A stretch of 26,237 nt of DNA from CAKUFA01 sp963656345 (GCA_963656345.1 CAVKHY010000024.1:1-26237); one strand, 5' to 3'. Shown: positions 15,665 to 23,528, counted from the first letter of the stretch. The notes: generated by a model not told the origin, from the letters alone. Translations and numbers: made by a program.

Positions 15665-15961
15665 ATGGATGCTGATGAAAATGTTTTGGTCCTCACCGAC
15701 GATGAAGGCAACGATGTGCCCTTTGAGATTCTTGAGGATCTTACCCTTGATGATACCCATTATGTACTGCTGGTTGCCATGAACGAGAACGAGGATGAAG
15801 GCGATGGTATCCTGATCTTCCGAGTGGAAGCAGATGCAGACGGCAACGAATCCTTCCTGCCGGAGGAAGACAGCCGTATGCTGCAGCGTGTGCTGGACAC
15901 CTACATTGTGGATGATGAAGGCAACAGCTACGCAGAAGAGGATTTCGTACCAGCAGAATGA
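15665..15961 (+). CDS. DUF1292 family protein
   Basis: This 98-residue acidic protein matches the small DUF1292 proteins found across Firmicutes. It has the opening LTDDEGNDVPFEILEDLTLD, the strand HYVLLVAM, an acidic NENEDEGDG loop followed by ILIFRVE, and a C-terminal half with a Leu-rich helix. AAGGAGGG precedes the ATG. Acidic residues dominate and no membrane segment or signal peptide is present. It is monocistronic, with its own promoter and a bidirectional terminator. The family has no established biochemical function that I can state. Confidence 0.85.
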   Translation: MDADENVLVLTDDEGNDVPFEILEDLTLDDTHYVLLVAMNENEDEGDGILIFRVEADADGNESFLPEEDSRMLQRVLDTYIVDDEGNSYAEEDFVPAE

Positions 15962-15995
15962 AGTAAGGCCTCTCAGGCTCTGAAGAAAGCAAACA

Positions 15996-16055
15996 AATGC
16001 CCCATACGCACAAGGTCCTGTGATTGTCCTGTGCATATGGAGCATTTTGTTTATT
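15996..16055. terminator. Bidirectional terminator between convergent genes
   Basis: A long imperfect stem pairs AATGC with GCATT, CATA with TATG and GCACA with TGTGC. On the plus strand TTTTGTTTATTTATT follows; on the minus strand TTTGTTTGCTTTC follows. It can end both the DUF1292 transcript and the hexapeptide-repeat transcript. Confidence 0.75.
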
Positions 16056-16128
16056 TATTATGGGATGGTGTACAGCAGGCAAGACAGCCAAACAGCGTTG
16101 GTGTGTCCTTCTGCCGTGCGCCTGGCAC

Positions 16129-16788
16129 TCATTGCTTTTCAACCACAATCCCGCCCGTTTTCCAAATAGCGTTAGCCGGAACAACACCCCGCACGCAACT
16201 GAGCGGATAAATGTTGCTGTTGCGGCCGATCACCGTACCGGGGTTCAGTACGCTGTTGCATCCTACTTCCACATAATCCCCCAGCATAGCACCCATTTTC
16301 TTAAGACCGGTGGCAGCATCTTCTCCCTGTCCATGGACGACCACCAGCGTTTTGTCGCTCTTCACATTGGAGGTAATCGAGCCGGCACCCATATGGCTCT
16401 TGTAGCCCAGGATGCTGTCGCCAACATAATTATAGTGGGGCGTCTGCACGCCATCAAAGAGGATCACATTTTTCAGCTCAACAGAATTGCCCACCACGCA
16501 GTTTTCCCCAACCAGGGCCGCACCTCGAATGAATGCGCAGTGCCGCACCTCTGTTCCTGCGCCAATGATGCAGGGAGCACCCAAATAAGCCGTGGGCGCA
16601 ATAACGGCTGTACGGTGCACCCAGACCTGGGGCGACACTTCCGTATAAGCCTGGGGATCCAAGTGGCTTCCGATTTCCGCAATCAACTGCTTGATGCCGG
16701 CCAGTGCCTCCCAGGGATAGGTAAAGCGGGACAGATAATCTTTTGCCAGAGTGTGTTCCAAATCATATAAATCATGAATGGTCAGCAT
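16129..16788 (-). CDS. Left-handed beta-helix (hexapeptide-repeat) protein, GlmU C-terminal-like
   Basis: The 219-residue protein has many hexapeptide-type turns from about residue 60 to 205 (VIAPTAYLGAPCIIGAGTEV, GAALVGENCVVGNSVELKNV, LGDYVEVGCNSVLNPGTVIG, NSNIYPLSCVRG). This pattern is typical of the acyltransferase half of GlmU-type enzymes. It lacks an N-terminal nucleotidyltransferase domain; residues 1-55 are helical instead. Similar proteins are often labelled UDP-N-acetylglucosamine pyrophosphorylase, but nothing here shows that activity. The start is TGATG-coupled to the upstream flavin reductase stop (one-base overlap); a GTG one codon earlier is possible. Substrate unknown. Confidence 0.8.
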   Translation of the reverse strand: MLTIHDLYDLEHTLAKDYLSRFTYPWEALAGIKQLIAEIGSHLDPQAYTEVSPQVWVHRTAVIAPTAYLGAPCIIGAGTEVRHCAFIRGAALVGENCVVGNSVELKNVILFDGVQTPHYNYVGDSILGYKSHMGAGSITSNVKSDKTLVVVHGQGEDAATGLKKMGAMLGDYVEVGCNSVLNPGTVIGRNSNIYPLSCVRGVVPANAIWKTGGIVVEKQ

Positions 16789-17411
16789 CACCGCTCGCCT
16801 TCTTTCTGATAGGTCTGCATGCGCTTGGCCAGCACTTCAGGCCTTGCAACAGAATAGCCAAAGAAGCCCAGCACATCCGACGCCTTCTGATAAACGCCAT
16901 GGGTGTAACACACAAGGCCGGAACGTTCCAGGTGAAGGGATCCATCGGCATCGAAAAGGTCTTCACGCACCTGCACGCCCACAACCTCCCCGATGAACAT
17001 GTCGTGGCTGCCAAGTTCCAGTACCTGACGCACCTTGCATGCCAGATATGCCGGACATTCCGCAACGGCAGGCGCATAGGTCATGCCTTCAGCAGGCATG
17101 GCATGAAGCCCGGTAGCGGCAAACTTATCGCCATCCTTGCCGGAACGTACGCCGCAGTAGTCCAATGCTTTACAGTGCTCCTCGTCCACCAGGTTCACGA
17201 CAAACTCGCCGCTTTCCTTGATTAAGTCATGGGAATAACGATTCTTCCGGACGCTGATGGAAACCATGGGCGGTTCTGAATTCACCGTGCCTGCCCATGC
17301 AATGGTCAGCATATTAGGCTTTGCCCCCTCCTCCTTGCCGCAGCAGGATACAAGCACCGCAGGCACAGGGTTCAGAAATGTACAAGGCTGCAGAGAACGA
17401 AATTGATTCAT
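16788..17411 (-). CDS. Flavin reductase-like (flavoredoxin) protein
   Basis: The 207-residue protein matches the FMN-binding flavin reductase/flavoredoxin fold: NPVPAVLVSCCGKEEGAKPN, MLTIAWAGTVNSEPPMVSIS (a phosphate-binding turn), SHDLIKESGEFVVNL, and CPAYLACKVRQVLELGSHDMF with GEVVGVQV. The ATG at 17411 has AAGGAG eight bases upstream; an in-frame ATG at 17435 has none. It is expressed from the promoter at 17466-17494 and is coupled to the hexapeptide-repeat protein. Such proteins bind FMN and pass electrons to unknown partners in anaerobes. Confidence 0.9.
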   Translation of the reverse strand: MNQFRSLQPCTFLNPVPAVLVSCCGKEEGAKPNMLTIAWAGTVNSEPPMVSISVRKNRYSHDLIKESGEFVVNLVDEEHCKALDYCGVRSGKDGDKFAATGLHAMPAEGMTYAPAVAECPAYLACKVRQVLELGSHDMFIGEVVGVQVREDLFDADGSLHLERSGLVCYTHGVYQKASDVLGFFGYSVARPEVLAKRMQTYQKEGER

Positions 17412-17446
17412 AGGTCGATCTCCTTCTTCTTTCACGGATCAATTTC

Positions 17447-17475
17447 TTTACGAAACGACGGCTTTAGTGTACAAT
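17447..17475 (+). promoter_or_regulatory. Promoter of the metallophosphoesterase gene
   Basis: TTTACG (17447-17452) and TACAAT (17470-17475) have a 17 bp spacer. The -10 box shares two bases with the divergent -10 box at 17466-17471. Confidence 0.6.
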
Positions 17476-17494
17476 GTTTTCATGCAGCTGTCAA
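17466..17494 (-). promoter_or_regulatory. Promoter of the flavin reductase operon
   Basis: Minus-strand TTGACA (17489-17494) and TACACT (17466-17471) are 17 bp apart. It overlaps the opposing promoter, so the two may compete for RNA polymerase. Confidence 0.7.
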
Positions 17495-17519
17495 TCATGC
17501 GCATAAGGAGGGTTTCGCC

Positions 17520-18410
17520 ATGGGGTATCATCCCAGACATCGAGCCAACGAGAAGCAGTATCGCCGCACCCATTTTCTTTCACGGCTGATCACTTTTCTG
17601 ATCTTGCTGGTGCTGATCGGCTATCCCTTCTTTGAGCCTTTCAATATTCAGGTAGATCGGCAGACCCTTACGTCTTCCGACCTGAGCAGTGATATTGGTA
17701 CGCTGCAGATCGTTTATGTGACAGACATCCACATGGGGAACTTTTTCAGTCAGAGCCGTGCCAATGAGCTGATCAGCCGAATCAACGCTATCAACCCGGA
17801 TCTGATTCTTCTTGGCGGTGATTACGCCACCGATGCAGAAGGCGCCGTTAACTTCTTCAAAAACAGTACGAAGTTCCATGCCCGCTACGCCGTGTGTGCT
17901 GTAGTGGGTGATGCGGATCGGGCAGGCGCCAGCTCCAACCTGAGTGAACTCCGTGCCGCCATGGTCAATGCCGGGGTAACGCCCCTGATCAACGACGTGG
18001 CGCAGATTCGCATCGGCAGCAGCTCCGTATGGATTGCCGGGCTTGATGACGCTTCCTCCGGCTCGCCAAATCTTTCCGCCCTATCCTCCAAGGTGAACAA
18101 GAATGATTACGTCATCTTCATGAGCCATACGCCCAGCGTCATCTCGGATGCCTTAAAGGCGACCAGTGCCGACGGTTCCACAGCTTGGTTTGATCTCGGA
18201 CTTTTCGGTCACACCCACGGCGGTCAGGCGCCTTACCTGGGCAGCGTGCTGGGGCTGACCACTGATATTCAGGAGCGATACCTTTCAGGCTGGCTGAATG
18301 AGAACCGCATTCCCCTGCTGATTTCCAACGGCATTGGAACGGTGGGGCTGCCCATTCGCGTATTCCATCAGCCTCAATACCATGTGATCACCGTGAAATA
18401 CGGCAAGTGA
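17520..18410 (+). CDS. Membrane-anchored metallophosphoesterase, altered GNHD motif
   Basis: The 296-residue protein has a basic N-terminus, one membrane helix (about 19-38) and a calcineurin-like phosphoesterase domain similar to YkuE/YaeI types. Metal-site motifs are VTDIHMG (Asp69, His71), GGDY (Asp101), SHTP (His203) and GHTHGGQ (His231, His233). The usual GNHD/E motif is replaced by VVGDADR (129-134): the metal-bridging Asn is Asp131 and the catalytic His is Ala132. Activity may therefore be reduced or changed. AAGGAGG eight bases before the ATG at 17520 supports this start over longer in-frame options. It stands alone with its own promoter and terminator. The substrate is unknown. Confidence 0.9.
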   Translation: MGYHPRHRANEKQYRRTHFLSRLITFLILLVLIGYPFFEPFNIQVDRQTLTSSDLSSDIGTLQIVYVTDIHMGNFFSQSRANELISRINAINPDLILLGGDYATDAEGAVNFFKNSTKFHARYAVCAVVGDADRAGASSNLSELRAAMVNAGVTPLINDVAQIRIGSSSVWIAGLDDASSGSPNLSALSSKVNKNDYVIFMSHTPSVISDALKATSADGSTAWFDLGLFGHTHGGQAPYLGSVLGLTTDIQERYLSGWLNENRIPLLISNGIGTVGLPIRVFHQPQYHVITVKYGK

Positions 18411-18444
18411 CACTTTGTCCAAGCATCATTCGCATCATGAGAAA

Positions 18445-18495
18445 ACCCAGCCTGGCCGTGCATTTAGGTACAGCGGCTCAGGCTGGGTCTCTTTT
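18445..18495. terminator. Bidirectional terminator
   Basis: ACCCAGCCTG pairs perfectly with CAGGCTGGGT (10 bp), with a smaller GCCG/CGGC stem within the loop. TCTCTTTT follows on the plus strand and TTTTCTC on the minus strand. It serves the phosphoesterase gene and the convergent peptidoglycan-binding gene. Confidence 0.85.
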
Positions 18496-19516
18496 AATCT
18501 GTCAAAGTTAAAGTCTGGGTGCTGCTGTCATAATCGGCATGCAGTCCGCAGAAGTTCTGCAGGAAGGAAAGGCGAACCAGAAGCGTTTCGCCATCAAGTG
18601 CGAAGTCCCCGGCAGCAGCAGGCGTATACACCTCATTCAGCCAGGTCTGATATCCGGCTTCTGTCTTTCCAATGAGTACATGATTGTTGTTCAGCGCAAT
18701 ATTAAAGCTATCCTCCGTGACAGCCATCTTTGTCCATGCAGGCACGGCAGTGACCAAATCATCCAAAGAGATATAGACATCGCCGCTTTCAGCCGTATAG
18801 ACTTTGGGAGAAACATTGGTGATAACATTTCCCTCTGTGGAGAGAATCGTCAGGCGGCTGCCATTCAGCGTGACAGTAGCGTTCTCCACCGGCGTGACCG
18901 TCATGTTGCCAACTGCGGAAGGCGTAGCGGTCGGAGAAGGAACCGGTGTGGGCGTAGCGGTTGCCGCCGCTTCAGCAGCTGCGGCAGCAACTTCTTCCAG
19001 CGTAGGAGGCTCTTCATCCGGAGACTCCGTGGGTGCAGGTGTGGGCGTAGCAGTGCCCGGATAAGGAACCACGTCTTCGCTCTCAAAGAGAATGGTCTGG
19101 GTTGCACGGCCTGCCACACCGTCCTGATTCAACCCGTTGTAGTATTGGAAACGGAGCACGGCTCGACGGGTCTGTCCGCCGTAGGCGCCGTCTGCTTTGC
19201 CGGTCAGATAGCCCAGTTCAATCAGCCGCTCCTGCAGCTTTTTCACATTGTCTCCCCGGTCACCCTGGGAAAGGTTCTTATAGCTTGTGTTGGGGGTGAT
19301 AGTGGGCTGAGGCACAGGCGTAGCCGTAACAACCACCGGCACACCGGCAACCGTAATGGTGGGCACTTCCGTGGTTGCCGCCGTATCCGGCCCAGGGGTT
19401 ACAATGGCAATGGGGGTAGCCGTTGGGGTGGGCGTTGCCTCAGGCAGCGGTTCGCCCTGCATGGAGGCTGCTAAGGTTGCGGTCATATAGACCAACAATG
19501 TTTTCAAAAAATCCAT
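18494..19516 (-). CDS. Secreted peptidoglycan-binding protein with Thr/Pro linkers
   Basis: The 340-residue protein has an N-terminal hydrophobic segment (MDFLKTLLVYMTATLAASMQG) that is a weak signal peptide or anchor. A Thr/Pro/Ala-rich stretch (about 25-75) follows. Residues about 80-145 are a peptidoglycan-binding domain 1 (LSQGDRGDNVKKLQERLIEL, TGKADGAYGGQTRRAVLRFQ, NQDGVAGRATQ). A second linker (about 150-205) carries repeated TPTP-type units. The C-terminal 130 residues resemble copper amine oxidase N-terminal-like beta domains (VYISLDDLV, LVRLSFLQNFCGLHADYD). No catalytic residues are recognised. A cell-wall-bound scaffold or sensor is inferred. AAAGGAG precedes the ATG, and the CpXC gene lies 74 bp upstream on the same strand. 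Confidence 0.85.
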   Translation of the reverse strand: MDFLKTLLVYMTATLAASMQGEPLPEATPTPTATPIAIVTPGPDTAATTEVPTITVAGVPVVVTATPVPQPTITPNTSYKNLSQGDRGDNVKKLQERLIELGYLTGKADGAYGGQTRRAVLRFQYYNGLNQDGVAGRATQTILFESEDVVPYPGTATPTPAPTESPDEEPPTLEEVAAAAAEAAATATPTPVPSPTATPSAVGNMTVTPVENATVTLNGSRLTILSTEGNVITNVSPKVYTAESGDVYISLDDLVTAVPAWTKMAVTEDSFNIALNNNHVLIGKTEAGYQTWLNEVYTPAAAGDFALDGETLLVRLSFLQNFCGLHADYDSSTQTLTLTD

Positions 19517-19590
19517 GACGTTTTCTCCTTTCGGCCAGAGATGATTGTGCTTCCGTCATTGCAACGGTTCGGAAGAGACCATCCATCTCA

Positions 19591-20268
19591 TCATTGCTGA
19601 ATGCCGTTGGGCTGAAACAAGGACACAGCCCAAGCTTGATCAATGCAGATTTTTTCTCCCCGGTCCGGCGGAAGAAAAGCGGAAAAGCGCCGTTCCAGAT
19701 CGTCGTACAGTTCCCTTGAAAATTCGGCATGATAAAGGGACTCGCTGTTATAGGGGCAGATCAGGAACTCTTGAAAGAAAACTTTGTCAATCAGAGCAAC
19801 CCGGTAAAGCTTCTTATCGGGAAACTTTTGATGAAAGCCATGGACAATGGGCAGCTTGCACAGCTCAATGATCCGGTCATCCAGCCCCAAATAGCCCAGC
19901 CGAATCTTTTCCGCCAAATCAGCAGGCAGGTGCACCTCACGAATCCGATACTCGGAAAGCGGACCGATGTCGCCCAGTGCCTCGATCTCCTTCTCCAGCA
20001 AAAGGGAGCAAAATTTATCCTCTTCCTCGCCTTCCAAGTAGAACAGGTACTTGTTGACCGGATCGAAGTATGCCATGGGCAGGAAAGAATCTTCCTCCCT
20101 GCCGCAGTGAGGACAATGGAAGTCAAAGAAAGTTCCCCGCAGAATGGCATCGGTAGCCTCCGGCATTTCGACACAGTTGACCACCTGACACAGGGGTCTT
20201 GGGTACTTCTGCTTGCAGCGCGGACACACCAGCAATACTTCTGCGCCGCGATACGGCTTACTTTCCAT
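19591..20268 (-). CDS. CpXC zinc-ribbon domain protein
   Basis: The 225-residue protein has two Cys pairs of the CpXC type, CPRC (15-18) and CPHC (52-55), which should bind one zinc. Between them lie a beta-rich segment and FFDFHCP; after them comes MAYFDPVNKYLFYL, typical of the family. The remaining 150 residues contain a Leu/Glu-rich region with no clear motif. GGAGG lies just upstream of the ATG. It follows the ABC-F gene by 32 bp on the same strand and may be co-transcribed with it. The family function is unknown. Confidence 0.85.
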   Translation of the reverse strand: MESKPYRGAEVLLVCPRCKQKYPRPLCQVVNCVEMPEATDAILRGTFFDFHCPHCGREEDSFLPMAYFDPVNKYLFYLEGEEEDKFCSLLLEKEIEALGDIGPLSEYRIREVHLPADLAEKIRLGYLGLDDRIIELCKLPIVHGFHQKFPDKKLYRVALIDKVFFQEFLICPYNSESLYHAEFSRELYDDLERRFSAFLPPDRGEKICIDQAWAVSLFQPNGIQQ

Positions 20269-20300
20269 CTTTTCCCTCCTTCACCCTCAGGCAAGGATAC

Positions 20301-21899
20301 TTACTGCTCCTTGATCTTTTCCAAATATTCTTCGTAGTTGCACAGATAATCGGCAATGGTGCCGTCCGGCTTAATCTCAATGATCCGATCCGCAATGGTG
20401 GAAATAAACTGGTGATCCTGGCTGGTGAAAATCACATTGCCGGGGAAGTTGATCAGCGCATTGTTGACGGCCGTAATGGATTCCAGATCCAGATGGTTGG
20501 TGGGTTGATCCAGCATGACAAAGTTAGCGCCGGAAAGCATCATCCGGGACAGCATGCACCGCACCTTTTCACCGCCGGACAGAACGCTGACCTGCTTGTA
20601 CACATCATCCCCGCGGAAAAGCATCCGTCCCAGCAAATCACGCATGTCGCTTTCCAGCATGTTGGCCGGGCAGTATTGGGCAAACCACTCCAGCATGTTC
20701 TTATCACAGCCGTTGAAGTAAGGAGAATTATCCTTGGGGAAGTAGCTGGTGGAGATGGTAACGCCCCACTTCACCGTACCGGCATCAGGCTGAATCTCTT
20801 CTGCCAAAATGCGGAACAATGCAGTCTGTGCCTGCTCGTTGGAGCCTACCAGAGCAATCTTCTGTCCCTTCTGCACCAGGAAAGAAACGTCCTTCAGCAG
20901 CTGCACACCGTCCTGGGTGTAGTTAATGCCGGTCACCTGCAGGATATCCTTGCCGGCTTCCCGGTCAGGGGTAAAGCACACCCAGGGATAGCGGCGGGAA
21001 GAAGCAGGCATCTGCTCCATGGTCAGCTTATCCAGCAGCTTGCGGCGGCTGGTAGCCTGCTTGGCCTTGGACTTGTTAGAAGAGAAGCGCTGAATGAAGG
21101 ACTGCAGCTCTCGAATCTTATCCTCGTTCCGCTTCTTCTGATCCTTCATGATGGACTGCATCAATTTAGAGGATTCATACCAGAAGTCGTAGTTGCCCAC
21201 GTACATCTTGATTTGGTTGTAGTCAATATCTACGATATGAGTGCAGATATTGTTCAGGAACCAGCGGTCGTGGCTGACCACGATCAGCGTTCCGGGGAAG
21301 TCCATCAGGAAATCTTCCAGCCAGGCAACAGAGCGGTTGTCCAGGTTGTTGGTAGGCTCGTCCAACAGCAAGATGTCCGGGTTGCCGAATAGCGCCTGTG
21401 CCAGCAGTACCTTGAACTTTTCGCCGCCCTTCAGGTCACCCATCAAGGTATAGTGCATCTCCGTAGGGAGACCCAAGCCGGTCAGCAGGGTAGCCGCATC
21501 ACTTTCCGCATTCCAGCCGTCCAGCTCGGCGAATTCGCCCTCCAGCTCGGCAGCCTTTTCGCCGTCCGCTTCGGAGAAATCAGGCTTGGCGTACAGGGCG
21601 TCCTTCTCCTTCATGATATCGTAAAGGCGCTGGTTGCCCATGATGACGGTGTCCAGCACAGGATAAGCGTCATATTTGAACTGATCCTGCTTCAGGGTAG
21701 AAAGCCGCTGTCCTTCCGGGATGACCACGGAACCGGTGGTAGGCTCCAATTCGCCGGAGAGAATCCGCAGGAAGGTAGATTTTCCGGCACCATTTGCGCC
21801 GATAATGCCGTAGCAGTTACCGGGCAGAAATTTCAGATCAGCGCCGGAGAAAAGCTTTTGACCGCCGAAGGTCAAGGAAAGGTTGTTAACTGTAATCAT
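20301..21899 (-). CDS. ABC-F ATPase (YbiT/YkpA-like) with degenerate second ATPase site
   Basis: The 532-residue protein has two ABC domains in one chain and no membrane segments, the ABC-F layout of ribosome-binding translation or antibiotic-resistance factors. Domain 1 is intact: GANGAGKST (34-42), LKGGEK signature (156-161), LLLDEPTNNLD (177-187) and VVSHDRWF (207-214). A basic linker (about 245-305) corresponds to the P-site tRNA-interacting arm. Domain 2 keeps the signature LSGGEK (440-445), but Walker A reads GSNEQAQT (Lys to Gln358), Walker B reads LDQPTNHLD (Glu to Gln465) and the switch reads TSQDHQF (His to Gln494). A clear AAAGGAG precedes the ATG. Translation-factor role is family knowledge; loss of ATP hydrolysis in domain 2 is inference. 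Confidence 0.93.
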   Translation of the reverse strand: MITVNNLSLTFGGQKLFSGADLKFLPGNCYGIIGANGAGKSTFLRILSGELEPTTGSVVIPEGQRLSTLKQDQFKYDAYPVLDTVIMGNQRLYDIMKEKDALYAKPDFSEADGEKAAELEGEFAELDGWNAESDAATLLTGLGLPTEMHYTLMGDLKGGEKFKVLLAQALFGNPDILLLDEPTNNLDNRSVAWLEDFLMDFPGTLIVVSHDRWFLNNICTHIVDIDYNQIKMYVGNYDFWYESSKLMQSIMKDQKKRNEDKIRELQSFIQRFSSNKSKAKQATSRRKLLDKLTMEQMPASSRRYPWVCFTPDREAGKDILQVTGINYTQDGVQLLKDVSFLVQKGQKIALVGSNEQAQTALFRILAEEIQPDAGTVKWGVTISTSYFPKDNSPYFNGCDKNMLEWFAQYCPANMLESDMRDLLGRMLFRGDDVYKQVSVLSGGEKVRCMLSRMMLSGANFVMLDQPTNHLDLESITAVNNALINFPGNVIFTSQDHQFISTIADRIIEIKPDGTIADYLCNYEEYLEKIKEQ

Positions 21900-21988
21900 G
21901 GCAGCTCCTTTAGTATTCTTGATCGCATCCTATCATACCATAATTTCTTAAAAAAAGCGATAGCAAGAATGAAAATCCTTGGAGGCGG

Positions 21989-22018
21989 AAGCGTTTGATC
22001 GCAGTAGTGCAAACGCTT
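21989..22018. repeat. Perfect inverted repeat in the ABC-F/darA divergent region
   Basis: AAGCGTTTG and CAAACGCTT are perfect 9-base arms around a 12-base spacer. The repeat lies nine bases upstream of the darA -35 box and about 90 bases upstream of the ABC-F ATG. It may be an operator or an RNA hairpin. No T-run follows on either strand, so a terminator is unlikely. The rest of the 259 bp gap holds the darA promoter and nothing else I can name. Confidence 0.55.
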
Positions 22019-22026
22019 GCCCCTGC

Positions 22027-22055
22027 TTGCAAAAATCCCGTGTATAGGTTATACT
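22027..22055 (+). promoter_or_regulatory. Promoter of darA-holB-ricT
   Basis: TTGCAA (22027-22032) and TATACT (22050-22055) are separated by 17 bp. It leaves a leader of about 95 bases before the darA ATG. Confidence 0.72.
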
Positions 22056-22158
22056 GATGATGGTGGCGTGGCTTCGCCCTTGTTTGCGTGCACAGGTGAA
22101 GCTGCGGCACGGAAAGAGCCTTGAAGGCCTTGATCTGATAAAACGAGGAGGATTCCTG

Positions 22159-22491
22159 ATGAAACTGATTATTGCCATTGTCCAGGACGAGGATGCATCC
22201 CGCCTGGTTTCCAACTTGATGAACGAGGGCTACAGCGTAACCAAGCTGGCCACCACCGGCGGCTTTCTTCGTGCCGGCAACACCACGCTGCTTCTTGGCG
22301 TAGAGGACGATAAGTTCCAGGGCGCTATGGATATCATCGAAAAGGTCTGCAAGTCCCGCAAGCAGATTGCGACTGCGCCTTCCAGCATGTCCGGCATGGG
22401 CGGCACATCCTACTCCCCCATTCCGATTGAAGTAACGGTAGGCGGCGCAACCGTGTTTGTGCTGACGGTGGATCAGTTCCTGAAGCTGTAA
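22159..22491 (+). CDS. darA: Cyclic-di-AMP receptor DarA/PstA (DUF970)
   Basis: The 110-residue protein matches the PII-like c-di-AMP receptor DarA (PstA, YaaQ). It starts MKLIIAIVQDEDA, has the conserved GGFLRAGNTTLLLGVED (34-50), a flexible 71-85 loop rich in Ser and Gly and ends VTVGGATVFVLTVDQF. The trimer binds c-di-AMP between subunits. GAGGAGG precedes the ATG at 22159; a longer in-frame start at 22057 has no ribosome site. Downstream are holB and ricT, the same order as yaaQ-holB-yaaT in Bacillus, which supports the call. yaaR is absent from between darA and holB. Confidence 0.94.
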   Translation: MKLIIAIVQDEDASRLVSNLMNEGYSVTKLATTGGFLRAGNTTLLLGVEDDKFQGAMDIIEKVCKSRKQIATAPSSMSGMGGTSYSPIPIEVTVGGATVFVLTVDQFLKL

Positions 22492-22517
22492 GGACAGCAT
22501 AGGGAGGAAATGTAAAG

Positions 22518-23528
22518 GTGGCTGATCGTTCCGCCGCGCCCTTGCTTTGTGATTTCGCAGCGCAGGGCGCTGTTTATGATGGATTGATGAAGACCCTGAA
22601 GGAAGGCACGTTTGTGCATGCCTATCTGATCAGCGGCCTGAGCGGCATGGGAAAGAAGACCTTGGCTCGGCGGATTGCCCAGTACCTGATGTGCCGTGAG
22701 GAAGACAAGCCCTGCGGTCACTGTTCCGGCTGCATGCAGGTGATGGATGACAATCACCCGGACGTGATGACGGTTGTACCTGAAAAAGGGAAGAACGTCA
22801 TTTCCGTCGGCGTCATGCGGGAAGTGATTAAGACCGTCGGCGAGCACACCTACGAAGGCGGCTATCGTGTGGTCATCATCCCCCAGGCAGAAAAGATGAA
22901 CGGTGCAGCACAGAACTGCTTGCTGAAGACCCTGGAGGAACCTGTCCCAGGGGTTGTGTTTCTGTTGATTGCGGAAGCGCCGGAGCAGCTGCTGCCTACC
23001 ATCATCAGCCGGTGCAGGTCACTGAAGCTGCATCCATGGGATGATCAAGTGCTGCGCCGTGTGCTGAAAGATCACGGCATTGATGATCATCGATGTGAGG
23101 AAGCCATCCGTGTCAGCGGAGGATCCATCGGCAAGGCATTGACCATCGCAGCAGATGAGGATTACTGGCTGCGGCGGAAGAGCGTGATGGAAGATTTCTT
23201 TTCCTTGCGGGAGCGAAGCGATATTCTCCGCATCTCCACCAAGTGGAAAGATAAAAAAGATGATGCGCCCGAGCTTCTTGACGATGTGGAGGATATGATC
23301 CGCACCCTATTGATGATTCGCCTGAAACGGCTGCCGGAGAGTGCGGCTGCCGATTTTCCCGCATCGTGGCAGCGCATGGCGCAGGAAGCCCCTTATGATC
23401 ATTTTTCAGCACTGATCGATGCCGTTTGGCAGGCGCGTAAAATGCGTCAGAATCAGGTAACGTGGCAGGCGGTAGTGGAAAAGCTGCTGTTTAGTCTGAT
23501 GGAGGAAAGCGTCCGATGGCAAATGTAA
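22518..23528 (+). CDS. holB: DNA polymerase III subunit delta prime
   Basis: The 336-residue protein is the clamp-loader subunit delta prime. It has an AAA+ core with GLSGMGKKT (40-48), four zinc-binding Cys (59, 66, 69, 72) in the pattern CREEDKPCGHCSGC, EKMNGAAQNCLLKTLEEP, and the SRC sensor (IISRCRSL). A helical C-terminal domain follows. It starts with GTG at 22518, about 10 bases after GGAGG. The final codons overlap the start of ricT by 13 bp. Gene order with darA and ricT matches Bacillus. Confidence 0.95.
   Translation: MADRSAAPLLCDFAAQGAVYDGLMKTLKEGTFVHAYLISGLSGMGKKTLARRIAQYLMCREEDKPCGHCSGCMQVMDDNHPDVMTVVPEKGKNVISVGVMREVIKTVGEHTYEGGYRVVIIPQAEKMNGAAQNCLLKTLEEPVPGVVFLLIAEAPEQLLPTIISRCRSLKLHPWDDQVLRRVLKDHGIDDHRCEEAIRVSGGSIGKALTIAADEDYWLRRKSVMEDFFSLRERSDILRISTKWKDKKDDAPELLDDVEDMIRTLLMIRLKRLPESAAADFPASWQRMAQEAPYDHFSALIDAVWQARKMRQNQVTWQAVVEKLLFSLMEESVRWQM

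Noticed and set aside
18900..19450. Repetitive DNA resembling a repeat array
   Set aside because: The repeats encode Thr/Pro-rich linkers inside an intact gene, with no conserved spacer pattern as in CRISPR.
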